64,000 nucleotides of DNA from JBBIPA01 sp963775935 (GCA_963775935.1 CAVZKR010000003.1:323022-387021), one strand, 5' to 3'. Shown: positions 34,048-44,307, numbered from the stretch's first letter. Made by a program: numbers and translations. Notes: generated by a model from the sequence alone, not told the origin.

Positions 34048-35391
34048 ATGAAACCAGTTATTGCTATCGTAGGTAGAGCCAATGTAGGCAAATCAGCACT
34101 ATTTAACCGACTCGCAGGCAAACAGATAGCTATCGTCGAAGACGTGCCGGGAACGACTCGCGACCGTGTCTTCGCGGAAGCTAGGTTGCAGGGTCAGACA
34201 GTCACCTTGATTGACAGCGGAGGTCTTAATCCTTCTCCAGATACGTCGATGAATGAAAAGGTCAACCAGCAGGTTGAGATTGCGATCGCTGAAGCTGATG
34301 TCATCATTTTCCTGGTTGATATTCACCATGGTGTACTTGCCACCGAGCAAGAAATAGCTGATATGCTCCGTAAAAGCAACAAACCGATAGTCCTAGTCGC
34401 TAACAAGGCAGATAATACCAAGCTCGAAAACCAGATAAATGATTTCTACCAGCTAGGACTAGGCGCACCCCTGGCTATTAGCGCCCTGCACGGTCGTGGC
34501 ATAAACGGCCTCGTAGACGAAGTGGTCTCCCACCTCCCGCAGGCAATACCTGAATCTATAACTGATCCTGCAATGCCAAAACTGGCTATAGTCGGTCGTC
34601 CTAACGCTGGCAAATCAATGCTGCTTAATGCTATTGTCGGGGAGGAACGGGCTATTGTCGACCAGGTTCCCGGAACCACTCGTGATGCCGTAGATAGCGT
34701 CTTCGAGTACCCAGAGCAAAAGATACTGCTCATCGATACTGCCGGCATAAGGCGCCGTGGACGTTCCAGCACCGGCATCGAATACTATAGTTTAATTCGC
34801 TCGTTGCGCGCTATCAATCGTTGTGACATCGCCCTGCTGGTCATTGATGCCACCGAGTCCATCACCGCCCAGGATATTCACATTGCCGGTTACATCAAAG
34901 AAGCCTGCAAGGGGATGATACTGATAATAAACAAATGGGACCTCGTCCCGAAACAATCAACAGAAGACTATGCTGCCCAGGTCAGACAGAAAATGAAATT
35001 TATCACCCATGTGCCTATTCACTTTGTCTCAGCTAAACTGGGACAGAAAGTAAACACTATAGTCCCCACAGCCCTGCAAATATGGCAGGAAAGACAGAAA
35101 CAATTGCCTGATACCGTCATCGATACACTGATAAAACAGGCGGTGCGAAGCCATGCGCCACCACGAAAAGGCTTGAGGAGACTTCAAGTCTTCCGTGCCT
35201 ATCAGGATGGAATCAACCCTCCCACCTTTTCCTTCCTGGTAAATGACCCCGACCTTGTCCATTTCTCGTATGAACGTTACCTGGAAAACAAGCTCCGCCA
35301 GACATTTGGTTTCTCCGGCACCTCACTGCGCTTCTTCTTTAAGAAAGCGCCTCGAAAAAAGCTGACGAAAGCGGGAGGCAGCAAAGAGTGA
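34048..35391 (+). CDS. der: Ribosome-assembly GTPase Der (EngA)
   Basis: A 447-residue protein with two tandem GTPase domains: G1 motifs GRANVGKSALFNRL (about residue 8) and GRPNAGKSMLLNAI (about 182), each followed by PGTTRD G2 loops and by NKAD or NKWD G4 motifs. A C-terminal KH-like domain (FSYERYLENKLRQTFGF) ends the protein. Der acts in 50S subunit maturation. Its TGA overlaps the GTG start of plsY. Confidence 0.97.
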   Translation: MKPVIAIVGRANVGKSALFNRLAGKQIAIVEDVPGTTRDRVFAEARLQGQTVTLIDSGGLNPSPDTSMNEKVNQQVEIAIAEADVIIFLVDIHHGVLATEQEIADMLRKSNKPIVLVANKADNTKLENQINDFYQLGLGAPLAISALHGRGINGLVDEVVSHLPQAIPESITDPAMPKLAIVGRPNAGKSMLLNAIVGEERAIVDQVPGTTRDAVDSVFEYPEQKILLIDTAGIRRRGRSSTGIEYYSLIRSLRAINRCDIALLVIDATESITAQDIHIAGYIKEACKGMILIINKWDLVPKQSTEDYAAQVRQKMKFITHVPIHFVSAKLGQKVNTIVPTALQIWQERQKQLPDTVIDTLIKQAVRSHAPPRKGLRRLQVFRAYQDGINPPTFSFLVNDPDLVHFSYERYLENKLRQTFGFSGTSLRFFFKKAPRKKLTKAGGSKE

Positions 35392-36077
35392 TAATCGAGA
35401 AACTTATAGCTATTGCCGTCCTCGCCTACCTTCTGGGGGCAATACCTTTTGCCCTGATTTTCGGGTGGCTTATGGGTAGAGTGGATATCACCAAGCACGG
35501 CAGCGGGAACATCGGCAGTACCAATGTGCTGCGCACCGTAGGCACCAAAGCAGCACTTGTTGTTATGGTCCTCGATATGGGCAAGGCAGCGCTCGCTGTT
35601 GTATTAGCCAGGATTATCATGGGGAACGATGCCCTGATGATAGCCGATTTCTCACTTGACTGGCAGGCTGCTCAGGTGCTGGCAGGAATAATCGTGATGG
35701 TAGGACATAACTGGTCAGTCTACATTAAGTTTCGCGGCGGCAAAGGCGTGGCTACGTATTTCGGCAGCTGGCTCGCCATGGCTCCTGCAGCAGCCTTATT
35801 TGGCGGCATCATTATTATTATAGCAGCTTCGCTTACCAGGTATGTGTCCATGGGCTCCATACTCGGCTCTCTGGGAGTGCTGGTCTTAATAATTATCCTT
35901 ACCATCTTCAATGGGTTCCCCCCTATTTACCTGGTTTATAGCGTGATAGCAGTTATTATTATTGTCTATCAGCACCGCAGCAATATTAACCGACTGCAAA
36001 TGCGCACCGAGCGCCGCATCGGCGACAAGGTTCCCACGAAAAAGCCCAGTTCACTAACCGAACCTCCGAGCGCTTAG
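35388..36077 (+). CDS. plsY: Acyl-phosphate:glycerol-3-phosphate acyltransferase PlsY
   Basis: A 229-residue polytopic membrane enzyme that makes lysophosphatidate from acyl phosphate. Motif 1 (GSGNIGSTNVLRT), motif 2 (GHNWSVYIKFRGGKGVAT) and motif 3 (YVSMGSILGSLG) are present. The Pro usually found in motif 2 (GHxxP) is Ser. It overlaps der by 4 bp and is 7 bp from gpsA, which supplies its glycerol 3-phosphate. Confidence 0.95.
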   Translation: MIIEKLIAIAVLAYLLGAIPFALIFGWLMGRVDITKHGSGNIGSTNVLRTVGTKAALVVMVLDMGKAALAVVLARIIMGNDALMIADFSLDWQAAQVLAGIIVMVGHNWSVYIKFRGGKGVATYFGSWLAMAPAAALFGGIIIIIAASLTRYVSMGSILGSLGVLVLIIILTIFNGFPPIYLVYSVIAVIIIVYQHRSNINRLQMRTERRIGDKVPTKKPSSLTEPPSA

Positions 36078-36084
36078 TAAGATT

Positions 36085-37065
36085 ATGGCTACAGTGTCAA
36101 TTATCGGCGCCACTACCTGGGGCAATACTATAGGCAAATTGCTGGCAGGTAAAGGTATTGCCGTCACTATCTGGGCGAGAACCGAAGCGAAAGCACGTGA
36201 GTTTAGTAAAGAAACGCACCACTACCCGTCGAACATCACCTTCACCAGTCACGGCGGCAAGGCATTAAACGCAGCTGACTTTGTCATCTGGGCTGTGCCC
36301 GCTCAAAGTCTGAGGCAGACAATCCAGCAAGTGGCGAAACACACAATCCCCACCATGATTCACGTGAGCCTGGCTAAAGGATTGGAGGCAGACAGCGGTA
36401 AAAGGATGTCAGAGGTAATCGCCGCAGAGCTTCCCCATACCCCACAGGAGCACGTTTGCGTACTTTCCGGGCCAAACCTGTCTCAGGAAATTAACCGCGG
36501 TCTGCCAGCCACCTCGGTGCTGGCTGCATACAAGAGCACTATAGCCCAAAAAACAAAGGACCTGTTCCACTCACCTAACTTCGCTATCTTCACCAGTAAC
36601 GATGTCGTAGGTGTTGAACTCTGTGGAGCTTTAAAGAATGTCATCGCCCTGGGAGCTGGCATGGTCGATGGTCTGGGACTGGGTGACAATGCCAAAGCCA
36701 CCTTTCTCACCTTTGGCTGGGCTGAGGTCACCTCTCTGGGCACGGCGCTCGGCGCCCAACCTGCTACCTTTTACGGACTGGCGGGGCTGGGAGATTTAAT
36801 CGCTACCTGTGCCGGACCGCAGAGCCGTAATCACTATGTCGGACGTGAAGTAGCCTCTGGACGTTCTTTAGCTGAAGTAAAAGCAGCTATGTCCAATATC
36901 GCTGAGGGAATTGATACCACCATTGCCGCACATCGCCTGGCGACGAAATTGAATCTGGATACGCCCATTATGACCCTTATTTACAAAGTCCTCTTCGAAT
37001 CACTGCCGCCAGTAGAGATAGCAAACCGGTTTAGAGTTGGCTTAAAACCCGAGGGGCTCGATTAG
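36085..37065 (+). CDS. gpsA: NAD(P)-dependent glycerol-3-phosphate dehydrogenase
   Basis: A 326-residue enzyme that reduces dihydroxyacetone phosphate to sn-glycerol 3-phosphate for phospholipid synthesis. The Rossmann loop reads [14 protein letters not shown], a variant of GxGxWG with Thr at the middle glycine. The catalytic Lys lies in [15 protein letters not shown], and [12 protein letters not shown] follows. It is directly downstream of plsY, giving a phospholipid pair. Its last 4 bp overlap the end of the convergent dnaJ. Confidence 0.95.
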   Translation: MATVSIIGATTWGNTIGKLLAGKGIAVTIWARTEAKAREFSKETHHYPSNITFTSHGGKALNAADFVIWAVPAQSLRQTIQQVAKHTIPTMIHVSLAKGLEADSGKRMSEVIAAELPHTPQEHVCVLSGPNLSQEINRGLPATSVLAAYKSTIAQKTKDLFHSPNFAIFTSNDVVGVELCGALKNVIALGAGMVDGLGLGDNAKATFLTFGWAEVTSLGTALGAQPATFYGLAGLGDLIATCAGPQSRNHYVGREVASGRSLAEVKAAMSNIAEGIDTTIAAHRLATKLNLDTPIMTLIYKVLFESLPPVEIANRFRVGLKPEGLD

Positions 37066-38177
37066 TGCCCTGATTTGCTTTTACCCCTTTTCCCCTTGCC
37101 TCCTTCACTGGAAACTTTAGGTTGCGGCAGCGTCCCAGCCAGCTCCTCAAAAAGCTTCTTCTGCTTGTCATCCAGAGACTCCGGAGTGATGATTCGAATC
37201 TGAACCAACTGATCACCCTTGCCCTTACCGTCAATCCGGGGCATGCCTTTGCCTTTTAGTTGGAATACTTTCCCATGCTGTGTGCCCGGCGGTATTTTTA
37301 ACGTGGTTTCTCCATCCACCGTAGGCACCTCCACATTTCCTCCGAGTGCAGCCTGGGCAAAGTTGATTGCCAGTTCACAGATAATATCATTACCTTCCCG
37401 CACGAAAAACTCATGAGGTTCGATAGCAAAAGCGATATAGATATCCCCGGATGCACCCCCGTAAGTACCAGCTTGCCCTTCACCACTAAGCCTCATACGG
37501 TAGTTCTCATCCACTCCGGCTGGAATCGTAACCGACAGCTTACGCTTTGCTTTTACCCTGCCATTGCCTTTGCATTCGGGACAGGGCTCGGTGATATGAG
37601 TACCTTCACCGTTACATTTGGAGCAGGCGCCTACCTGGACAAAATGACCAAAAAGGCTCTGCTGGGCGCGACGCACCTGTCCAGTGCCATTACAATCGGG
37701 GCATTTCTGAGGATTTGTTCCTGGCTTACTGCCAATGCCACGGCAAACAGAGCAACTCTCTACTCGTGAGAGCTCGAACTCTTTCTCTGCGCCAAACACC
37801 GTCTCATTAAAAGTAAGGTTAAGTCTAACCTGCAGGTCAGGCCCTTTCCTGGGAGCTCGTTGCCTGGCAGTCGTTGTCGCACCGCCAAAGAAAGCATCAA
37901 ACAGGTCTCCAAACCCACCAAACCCAAAGTTGTCAAACCCATTACTCCAGTCTGAAGTGCCAACTCGACCATATCGGTCGTAGGAGGCGCGTTTCTCCTC
38001 ATCACAAAGGACTTCGTAAGCCTCGTTAACCTCTTTAAATTTTCCCTCAGCCTCGGGATTATGGTTATGGTCGGGATGACATTGGAAAGCAAGCTTGCGG
38101 AAAGCCTTCTTTATCTCCTCAGCGCTCGCATTCCTGGGCACACCGAGTACCTCATAATAATCTCTTTCAGCTCTCAT
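37062..38177 (-). CDS. dnaJ: Chaperone DnaJ (full length, four zinc motifs)
   Basis: A 371-residue class A Hsp40. The J domain holds HPD (QCHPDHNHN), followed by a Gly/Phe-rich linker ([14 protein letters not shown]). The zinc domain has four CxxCxGxG-type motifs: [24 protein letters not shown] and CPECKGNG. It stimulates DnaK ATPase. Unusually it is separated from dnaK by about 25 kb and has its own promoter. No CIRCE is visible upstream. Confidence 0.96.
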   Translation of the reverse strand: MRAERDYYEVLGVPRNASAEEIKKAFRKLAFQCHPDHNHNPEAEGKFKEVNEAYEVLCDEEKRASYDRYGRVGTSDWSNGFDNFGFGGFGDLFDAFFGGATTTARQRAPRKGPDLQVRLNLTFNETVFGAEKEFELSRVESCSVCRGIGSKPGTNPQKCPDCNGTGQVRRAQQSLFGHFVQVGACSKCNGEGTHITEPCPECKGNGRVKAKRKLSVTIPAGVDENYRMRLSGEGQAGTYGGASGDIYIAFAIEPHEFFVREGNDIICELAINFAQAALGGNVEVPTVDGETTLKIPPGTQHGKVFQLKGKGMPRIDGKGKGDQLVQIRIITPESLDDKQKKLFEELAGTLPQPKVSSEGGKGKRGKSKSGH

Positions 38178-38202
38178 CTTCGATTTTAGTCCTTAAAACT
38201 AC

Positions 38203-38232
38203 AGTATAGACAATGGCTAGACCGTCTGGCAA
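38203..38232 (-). promoter_or_regulatory. Promoter of dnaJ
   Basis: On the minus strand, TTGCCA (38227-38232), an 18-bp spacer and TATACT (38203-38208), 26 bp upstream of the dnaJ ATG. No HrcA or HspR operator is evident nearby. Confidence 0.55.
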
Positions 38233-38273
38233 GTTTCCAATTGGGAGGTTGTTCAATCTACAATTGCTGATGT

Positions 38274-38870
38274 ATGATTGATGTAACCACCATGGATGAC
38301 CAGCTCAGACGAATTCTCTCTTCCCGCCGGAAGAAACAGCTCATTAATAAAAAACTCCATGCTGCCGCAGTTCTTGTTCCCCTGTTTCACGACGGAAAGG
38401 AATACCGTATCTTACTCACTCGCCGAAGCCACGAAGTATTCCACCATAAGGGACAGATATCCTTTCCCGGCGGCAAGCCTTCGAAAAGCGATGCCAGCCT
38501 CCTTGATACAGCCCTCAGGGAGAGCTGGGAAGAAATCGGGTTACAAGCCAAAGACGTGGAAATCATCGGTGAACTGGATGACACGCCCACAAAAACCACC
38601 GGCTTCAATATATCTCCCTTCGTAGCGCTCATACCCTATCCCTACCCATTTATTAGAAACCCGCATGAAATCGACGAGATCCTCGATATGCCGCTCGCCG
38701 CTTTCCTGGACACCTCTCGCTGCAAACAGGGCATGGCGGAAAACAACAGTGAACAGACAAGTGACTTTCGTTACGAATGCGACGGGCAAACTATCTGGGG
38801 AGCGACAGCTCGTATTATCAAACAGCTTATGGACGCGCTGAAGTCTGCACCTGGAGCCCGGGAGCAGTAG
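38274..38870 (+). CDS. Nudix hydrolase, CoA pyrophosphatase type
   Basis: A 198-residue protein with the UPF0035 signature LLTRRSHEVFHHKGQISFPGG directly before the Nudix box (TALRESWEEIGL, about residues 84-95). That combination is characteristic of coenzyme A diphosphatases (NudL/YeaB). The substrate is inferred from family. It is divergent from dnaJ and upstream of the HspR operon. Confidence 0.88.
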   Translation: MIDVTTMDDQLRRILSSRRKKQLINKKLHAAAVLVPLFHDGKEYRILLTRRSHEVFHHKGQISFPGGKPSKSDASLLDTALRESWEEIGLQAKDVEIIGELDDTPTKTTGFNISPFVALIPYPYPFIRNPHEIDEILDMPLAAFLDTSRCKQGMAENNSEQTSDFRYECDGQTIWGATARIIKQLMDALKSAPGAREQ

Positions 38871-39021
38871 TGTAGCTTTTTGCCTCTTTCTTGGCATCAA
38901 CAGTTGCCTTCACCTCCTTTTTTGTCATTGCTCCTGGCTCCATAGTCGATAAGTTGTAAAGTATGTTGATATTATTATCAAGTATTCTTAATAAATTACT
39001 TTAAGTTTTTTAAGCCCAGTG

Positions 39022-39050
39022 TTGACAATAGCCTAGAAAGGAAGTACAAT
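39022..39050 (+). promoter_or_regulatory. Promoter of the DnaJ-like/HspR/ClpC operon
   Basis: Perfect TTGACA (39022-39027), a 17-bp spacer and TACAAT (39045-39050), 20 bp before the start codon of the DnaJ-like gene. I looked for a HAIR-type HspR operator (CTTGAGT-N7-ACTCAAG) and found no convincing match. Confidence 0.75.
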
Positions 39051-39069
39051 ACTGAAGCAAGGAGCGCTC

Positions 39070-40059
39070 ATGCCAGGAAAAGATTATTACAAAATTCTAG
39101 GAGTCGCCCGCACTACACCTGACAAGGAAATCAAGCAGGCATATCGTCGGCTTGCAAGGAAATATCACCCCGATGTCAATCCCGGGGACAAGTCGGCTGA
39201 ATCAAGGTTCAAAGAGATAAACGAGGCTTTTGAAATCCTTTCCGACCCGGAGAAGCGGAAGAAATACGACCAGTTTGGCGACAACTGGCAGTCTGCCGAG
39301 CAGTTCTCCAAGGCTGGGCAAGGAACTCCCTGGGGTTCCTCTCGAGGTGGCACCTCTAGCACCTTTGAGTTCAACGACCTCGGCGACCTCGGCAGCATAT
39401 TTGAGAACCTGGGATTTGGCGCTGGCGGATTTACTGCCCGTCGTCCCGGTAAAACAAAGGCTGTCGAACATTCTATAGACGTCACCCTTGAAGAAGCCTA
39501 CCAGGGCACCACACGCATGCTCCAGCTCCAGACTGAAGATGCCTGCCCCGCCTGCGGCGGTACCGGCAGGACAGCCAGGTCACGTGGTAGAACCTGTCCC
39601 AGTTGCGGCGGCTCGGGTGGTTTACCCAAGATGAAACGCCTTGAGGTTAAAATCCCTCCGGGCGTCAACAATGGTTCCAAAATACGCCTCGCGGGTCAGG
39701 GCAGCATGGGCGGAGATGGCGCCAAAGGCGACCTTGAATTGATAGTGAAGATGGTGCCACATAAGGCTTTTGAGCGTAAGGGTGATGACCTCCATACCGA
39801 GGTGCCCATACCACTGGTAACGGCGATGCTCGGTGGTGAGATCGAATTGCCCACTCTCAAGAGTAAGGTGGTGCTCAAGATACCGGCAGAGACTCCCAAC
39901 GGCAACGTATTCAGGCTGGCCGGCAAGGGCATGCCTAATATGGGCAATGTATCTCAACATGGAGACCTGTTCGCCAAGGTAAAGGTGGTACTGCCCACCA
40001 ATCTTACGCAAAAAGAGAAACAGTTATTTGAACAGTTAAGGGCAACACGCTCCCATTAG
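39070..40059 (+). CDS. DnaJ-like co-chaperone with a reduced zinc domain (CbpA-like)
   Basis: A 329-residue J-domain protein. The J domain (DYYKILGVARTTPDKEIKQ, HPDVNPG) and Gly-rich linker are normal, but the zinc region has only two CxxCxGxG motifs (CPACGGTG and CPSCGGSG, about residues 158-181) instead of four, placing it between DnaJ and CbpA. The C-terminal substrate domains (KIRLAGQGSMG, NVFRLAGKGMPN) are intact. First gene of the HspR operon, so probably heat-regulated. Confidence 0.92.
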   Translation: MPGKDYYKILGVARTTPDKEIKQAYRRLARKYHPDVNPGDKSAESRFKEINEAFEILSDPEKRKKYDQFGDNWQSAEQFSKAGQGTPWGSSRGGTSSTFEFNDLGDLGSIFENLGFGAGGFTARRPGKTKAVEHSIDVTLEEAYQGTTRMLQLQTEDACPACGGTGRTARSRGRTCPSCGGSGGLPKMKRLEVKIPPGVNNGSKIRLAGQGSMGGDGAKGDLELIVKMVPHKAFERKGDDLHTEVPIPLVTAMLGGEIELPTLKSKVVLKIPAETPNGNVFRLAGKGMPNMGNVSQHGDLFAKVKVVLPTNLTQKEKQLFEQLRATRSH

Positions 40060-40078
40060 GTGTAAAGGTGTAATAGCA

Positions 40079-40423
40079 ATGGCTCAATCGGATTCTGAAC
40101 CCAGATATGTAATCAGCATTGCCGCCAGGATTGTCGGCATTGAAACTCATACCCTGCGCTACTACGAGCGTCTGGGGCTGGTACAGCCCTATCGCTCCGG
40201 GGGAAATATTCGCTATTACTCCGAAATTGATATCGAGCAGTTGCGTCACATCAAAATGCTGATGAGCGACCTTGGCGTGAACCCTGCTGGCGCAGAGGTG
40301 GTAATCCGCATGGCGCAGAAGATAACAGAAATGCAACAGGTAATCAATGATCTCACTACAGAACTACAACAGGTAAAAGAGACCAGGCAGGCAACCAGGA
40401 AAAGAGATAAGAAGAGAGGTTAA
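40079..40423 (+). CDS. hspR: MerR-family heat-shock regulator HspR
   Basis: A 114-residue MerR-type regulator: winged helix (ISIAARIVGIETHTLRYYERLGLVQPYRSGGNIRYYSEIDIEQL) then a dimerisation coiled coil and a basic tail. Its position right after a dnaJ homologue and before a Clp ATPase is the classic HspR context, in which it autorepresses the operon with chaperone feedback. Other MerR regulators of similar length cannot be fully excluded by sequence alone. Confidence 0.85.
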   Translation: MAQSDSEPRYVISIAARIVGIETHTLRYYERLGLVQPYRSGGNIRYYSEIDIEQLRHIKMLMSDLGVNPAGAEVVIRMAQKITEMQQVINDLTTELQQVKETRQATRKRDKKRG

Positions 40424-40705
40424 ATGATCGCAGCAAGGACAGACCTTAAACCAGGCAACTGGCAGGTAACAGCAACCACTCTCCAGTGCGAGTACGTCGG
40501 CGATGCAGTTACCATCATGGTAGATAAGGACTGGACAACCAGATGCACCTGGTACCGCCGCTATAAGCAAAAGGCTATTGAGAATAAGAAACAGAAATTT
40601 GAAAAGGTAATTAAGCCTAAAATAGAGAAATGCCGTGGCGCTGAATGCCCGCTTGCAATCAACTACAGGGATATGTTGATTCAACAGGAGTTCGGCGCTC
40701 CGTAG
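40424..40705 (+). CDS. Small conserved-context protein in the HspR operon, unknown
   Basis: A 93-residue frame whose ATG directly abuts the hspR stop, with AGAGAGG upstream. It begins with a beta-rich part holding two Cys (TTLQCEYVGDAVTIMVDKDWTTRCTW), then a Lys-rich helix and a CRGAEC pair. No family is recognised. It ends 11 bp before the Clp gene start. Four cysteines could form a metal site; this is inference. Confidence 0.65.
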   Translation: MIAARTDLKPGNWQVTATTLQCEYVGDAVTIMVDKDWTTRCTWYRRYKQKAIENKKQKFEKVIKPKIEKCRGAECPLAINYRDMLIQQEFGAP

Positions 40706-40716
40706 GAGAAGATACC

Positions 40717-43164
40717 ATGATAAAACCAGAAAAATTCACCGAACAAGCCAGAGAAGTAATAGGAGCTTCCCAGGAGCTTGCCGTCAGTTACCGTCACAAT
40801 CAATGGGACGTGGAACACCTCTTCCTGACAATGTTGAGACAAGACAACGGGGTTGCAGTAAAAATACTCGAGAAACTGGGCATTAATATAGAATCCTTAA
40901 AAGGGCGAGTGCAGGAGGTTCTCGATCATGCCCCTCAGATGAGCCAGGGAGGAGCCCAAATCTACGCGACGCCCCGCATTGCCAGCCTGATGCAGACCGC
41001 TGCCCGCGAGGCGGAGCAATTCAAGGACGACTTTATCAGCGTGGAACACTTGCTCATCGCCCTCGCCGGGGAAATAAATAGCGAGACTGCCACCATACTG
41101 AAGGAATTCAACATCGATAAAGAGAGAATCTACCAGGCAGTGAAAGATATTCGAGGCGGACACCGTGTCGAAGACCCCAGAGCCGAAAGCAAGTACCGTT
41201 CACTGGAAAAATACGGCCGTGATTTGACTGAACTGGCACGCAAAGGCAAGCTCGACCCTGTGGTAGGACGTGACGACGAGATAAAACGGGTCATGCAGAT
41301 ATTGATACGGCGAACCAAGAACAACCCGGTCATCATCGGCGATGCCGGCGTGGGCAAAACTGCCATAGCCGAAGGTCTGGCAGAGAAAATCGCCATAGAC
41401 GATGTCCCCGACTCACTCAGGAATAAAAGGGTTATCGGGATTGACATGGCTGCGCTGGTTGCCGGCAGCAAGTTCCGCGGCGAGTTTGAAGAGAGGCTAA
41501 AGGCGGTTATGGATGAGGTGCGCCAGTCGAGCGGAGAGATAATCCTCTTCATCGACGAGATGCATACGGTCGTCGGCGCAGGAGCTGCTGAGGGAGCTAT
41601 CGATGCCAGCAATATACTGAAGCCAGCGCTGGCACGCGGTGAACTGAGATGTATCGGCGCCACCACGCTGGACGAATACCGCGAGCATATTGAGAAGGAC
41701 AAAGCACTGGAGCGAAGGCTACAGCCAATATTTGTAAACGAACCGAGTGTGGAAGCCACTATAGAAATGCTGAGGGCGCTGCGTCCCAGATATGAAGCGC
41801 ATCATAAAATCAAGATAGCTGATTCCGCCCTGACGGCTGCCGCTCAGCTGAGCCAGAGGTATATCTCCGACAGGTATCTGCCTGACAAAGCTATCGACCT
41901 TATCGATGAAGCCGCCAGCAAGATACACATCGACATGGAAAGCAAACCGCAGAATATCAAAAACCTCGACCAGCAGATTAAGCAACTGCAAAATGAGGAG
42001 GACTCGGCAGCGCAGCAAGGGGACTACCAGAAAGCAGCCGAGATAAGGTCACAACGACTGCGCCTGATGCCGGAGTATGAGAATTTGGAATCAGCATGGC
42101 GCAAGGAGCAGAAATTCGATAAGCCGGTAGATGAGGAGACCATTGCTGAGCTGGTCGCCAAGTGGACGGGTATACCGGTTTCACGCATGCTCGAAGGCGA
42201 AGCCGAGAAACTGCTCCACATGGAGGAACGAATACACGATAGAATCGTGAACCAGGAAGAAGCTGTTTCCACTATTTCTGAAGCCATCAGGCGCGGCAGG
42301 GCTGGACTCAAAGACCCCAAGCGTCCTATCGGCAGCTTCATCTTTCTCGGCCCGACCGGAGTAGGTAAAACAGAGCTGGCAAAGGCGCTTGCCCAGTTCC
42401 TCTTCGATGATGAAGAGGCCATGATACGGGTAGATATGTCCGAATATATGGAAAAACATACCGTATCGCGACTTATCGGCGCTCCGCCCGGCTATATCGG
42501 CTATGAAGAAGCAGGTCAATTGACTGAAGCGGTACGGCGGCGTCCTTTCCGCGTCATCTTGTTCGACGAAATTGAAAAGGCGCACCCTGACGTTTTCAAC
42601 ATCCTGCTCCAGATACTTGAGGATGGCAGGCTCACCGACGGGCATGGCAGGGCAGTTGACTTCAGAAATGCTGTGGTCATCATGACCAGCAACCTCGGCA
42701 CCGAGGAGTTCCAGCGCCACGCTATCGGCTTTGCCCAGCAGGAAAAACAGGATAAGGGCGACTATGATAGATTGAAGAGCTCCATTGACGTCGCTTTAAA
42801 GCGCACCTTCCGTCCTGAGTTCCTGAACAGGGTTGACGATATTATAATCTTCCATCCGCTGAGCGAGGAGCACCTTAAAAAAATTGTCGACCTTCTTATC
42901 AATGAAGTGCAGAAGCGGCTGATAGATCGTAACATCGTGCTGGAACTGAATAATGAGGCGAAGTCCTGGCTGCTCAAGGAAGGCTTTGAACCTGCCTTCG
43001 GCGCGCGCCCGCTGCGCCGGGCTATTCAACGCTACGTGGAAAATGCCTTATCCGGCAAGATTCTCAGCGGCGAGTTCAAAGATGGCGACCATGTATACAT
43101 CAGTGTCGAGGGTAGCGGATTAAGCTTCAGTACCAGGAAAAAAGTGAAAGCTGCTGCAAAGTAA
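40717..43164 (+). CDS. clpC: Hsp100 ATPase, ClpC-type (AAA+ unfoldase)
   Basis: An 815-residue Clp ATPase starting at the ATG at 40717 behind TAGGAGA. Clp_N repeats are followed by two AAA+ modules with Walker [16 protein letters not shown] (about 195) and [15 protein letters not shown] (about 545). The middle domain is short (about 55 residues, [20 protein letters not shown]) and resembles a UVR motif rather than the roughly 125-residue ClpB M-domain. [13 protein letters not shown] loop in the second AAA+ module resembles the ClpP-binding loop of ClpC. I therefore prefer ClpC over ClpB. Many pipelines would label it ClpB. No clpP is in the window. Confidence 0.9.
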   Translation: MIKPEKFTEQAREVIGASQELAVSYRHNQWDVEHLFLTMLRQDNGVAVKILEKLGINIESLKGRVQEVLDHAPQMSQGGAQIYATPRIASLMQTAAREAEQFKDDFISVEHLLIALAGEINSETATILKEFNIDKERIYQAVKDIRGGHRVEDPRAESKYRSLEKYGRDLTELARKGKLDPVVGRDDEIKRVMQILIRRTKNNPVIIGDAGVGKTAIAEGLAEKIAIDDVPDSLRNKRVIGIDMAALVAGSKFRGEFEERLKAVMDEVRQSSGEIILFIDEMHTVVGAGAAEGAIDASNILKPALARGELRCIGATTLDEYREHIEKDKALERRLQPIFVNEPSVEATIEMLRALRPRYEAHHKIKIADSALTAAAQLSQRYISDRYLPDKAIDLIDEAASKIHIDMESKPQNIKNLDQQIKQLQNEEDSAAQQGDYQKAAEIRSQRLRLMPEYENLESAWRKEQKFDKPVDEETIAELVAKWTGIPVSRMLEGEAEKLLHMEERIHDRIVNQEEAVSTISEAIRRGRAGLKDPKRPIGSFIFLGPTGVGKTELAKALAQFLFDDEEAMIRVDMSEYMEKHTVSRLIGAPPGYIGYEEAGQLTEAVRRRPFRVILFDEIEKAHPDVFNILLQILEDGRLTDGHGRAVDFRNAVVIMTSNLGTEEFQRHAIGFAQQEKQDKGDYDRLKSSIDVALKRTFRPEFLNRVDDIIIFHPLSEEHLKKIVDLLINEVQKRLIDRNIVLELNNEAKSWLLKEGFEPAFGARPLRRAIQRYVENALSGKILSGEFKDGDHVYISVEGSGLSFSTRKKVKAAAK

Positions 43165-43773
43165 ATGGCGACTCCAGCGGAAATAAGCGAGGCAAACCCA
43201 AAAGTTTCCAGGCGACGTGAATACCTCATCGGTGTTGCGGGGCTGGTGCTTACGATAGCGCTATGCGTTCTGGTCGTTATCTATTGGGATGATGTCATCA
43301 AGGCTTCGCGATATGGATACCTCGGGGTCTTTTTCATCAGCATCCTTTCCGGGGCGACTATCCTCATCCCCATCCCCGGCTTGCTTGTTGTCTTTACGCT
43401 GGGCAGCATCCTGCATCCTGCCATAGTCGGCGCACTGGCCGGGCTCGGTGAAGCGTTTGGCAGCATCACCATTTACCTCGCCGGTTATGGCGGACACCGG
43501 GCAGTGGAGAAATTGGAAACTATCGACCATCGCTTTATCGTCAAATTCGAGGACTGGCTGCGGCGGCGCGGCGCCATAGCTGTCTTCCTCATGTCATCTA
43601 TAGTCAACCCATTCTTCTATCCCTTTGTTGCCGTTGCGGGGGCGATGCACTTCGGCTTAACCAGGTTCTTTTTCCTCTGCTGGGGAGGTAAAACCATAAA
43701 AGGGATGGGAGTGGCTTACCTTGGATACTATGGTCTGGGGTCTTTACTACACTGGGCAGGAATAGGAGTATAA
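43165..43773 (+). CDS. VTT-domain (DedA/YqaA-like) membrane protein
   Basis: A 202-residue protein starting immediately after the clpC stop. Five to six hydrophobic segments are seen, with a VTT-like core (ISILSGATILIPIPGLLVVFTLGS and a re-entrant pattern AGLGEAFGSITIYLAGYGG). Related proteins are lipid scramblase- or flippase-like. Zero spacing to clpC suggests operon membership, perhaps linking envelope stress to heat shock (inference). Confidence 0.75.
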   Translation: MATPAEISEANPKVSRRREYLIGVAGLVLTIALCVLVVIYWDDVIKASRYGYLGVFFISILSGATILIPIPGLLVVFTLGSILHPAIVGALAGLGEAFGSITIYLAGYGGHRAVEKLETIDHRFIVKFEDWLRRRGAIAVFLMSSIVNPFFYPFVAVAGAMHFGLTRFFFLCWGGKTIKGMGVAYLGYYGLGSLLHWAGIGV

Positions 43774-43775
43774 CC

Positions 43776-43994
43776 ATGTCGAACATGCCACCGGAAAAAA
43801 GCTGGCTCGTAGCACTGCTGCTATCTCTCTTCCTGGGATTCTTCGGCGCAGACCGTTTCTACATTGGCAGGACCTGCTCCGCAATTGTCAAACTGGTGAC
43901 ATTGGGGTGCCTGGGCGTCTGGTGGCTGAGCGATATCATCCTGATTGCCAGCGAGTACCGCAAAGATGCCTGGGGAAGACCGTTAAAACATTAG
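43776..43994 (+). CDS. TM2 domain protein
   Basis: A 72-residue protein with the TM2 signature: two helices separated by a short turn (LSLFLGFFGADRFYIG, then VKLVTLGCLGVWWLSDIILI). It begins 2 bp after the VTT gene. TM2 proteins are common and mostly uncharacterised. It is the last gene before the tRNA-Ala island. Confidence 0.88.
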   Translation: MSNMPPEKSWLVALLLSLFLGFFGADRFYIGRTCSAIVKLVTLGCLGVWWLSDIILIASEYRKDAWGRPLKH

Positions 43995-43997
43995 CCG

Positions 43998-44084
43998 CTA
44001 TCTCCAGCGAACCATGGAAAAGAATATCACTGCTGCTATCACCAGAACTCCGATAACAATAGCTGGTATTAAATCAGTCGTCAT
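43998..44084 (-). CDS. Possible 28-aa single-helix membrane peptide
   Basis: On the minus strand an ATG behind AGGAAA opens a 28-codon frame: a short polar start, one hydrophobic helix (LIPAIVIGVLVIAAVIFF) and a basic end (MVRWR). Size and layout fit a real small membrane peptide, but such frames can arise by chance. Confidence 0.4.
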   Translation of the reverse strand: MTTDLIPAIVIGVLVIAAVIFFSMVRWR

Positions 44085-44231
44085 ATAGTTTATTTCCTGT
44101 ACGAACTCTTTTCTTTACTTATATTAAGTACAGCTTTTCACGGAATTTGTCAAACCTGACACATTACGCATCTCGCATCTTTGCTACTAAACTCGCTCTT
44201 ATGCTAGACTATATACTGCTTCTGCGAACGT

Positions 44232-44307
44232 GGGGCTGTAGCTCAGTTGGGAGAGCGTCTGACTGGCAGTCAGAAGGTAGTGGGTTCGAATCCCATCAGC
44301 TCCACCA
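44232..44307 (+). tRNA. tRNA-Ala (anticodon GGC), CCA encoded
   Basis: A 76-nt cloverleaf: acceptor GGGGCTG/CAGCTCC with G3-U70, the alanine identity pair; D-loop AGCTCAGTTGGGAGAGC; anticodon stem TCTGA/TCAGA with loop CTGGCAG giving anticodon GGC; T-arm GTGGGTTCGAATCCCAT; 3' ACCA encoded. Its last 47 bases form the left attachment repeat of the integrated island. Confidence 0.97.

Noticed and set aside
38940..39020. HAIR-type HspR operator
   Set aside because: Only weak, AT-rich matches (CTTAAT...TTTAAG); not enough to call.
40717..43164. Calling the Hsp100 gene ClpB
   Set aside because: The middle domain is far too short for ClpB and resembles a UVR motif; an IGF-type loop is present.
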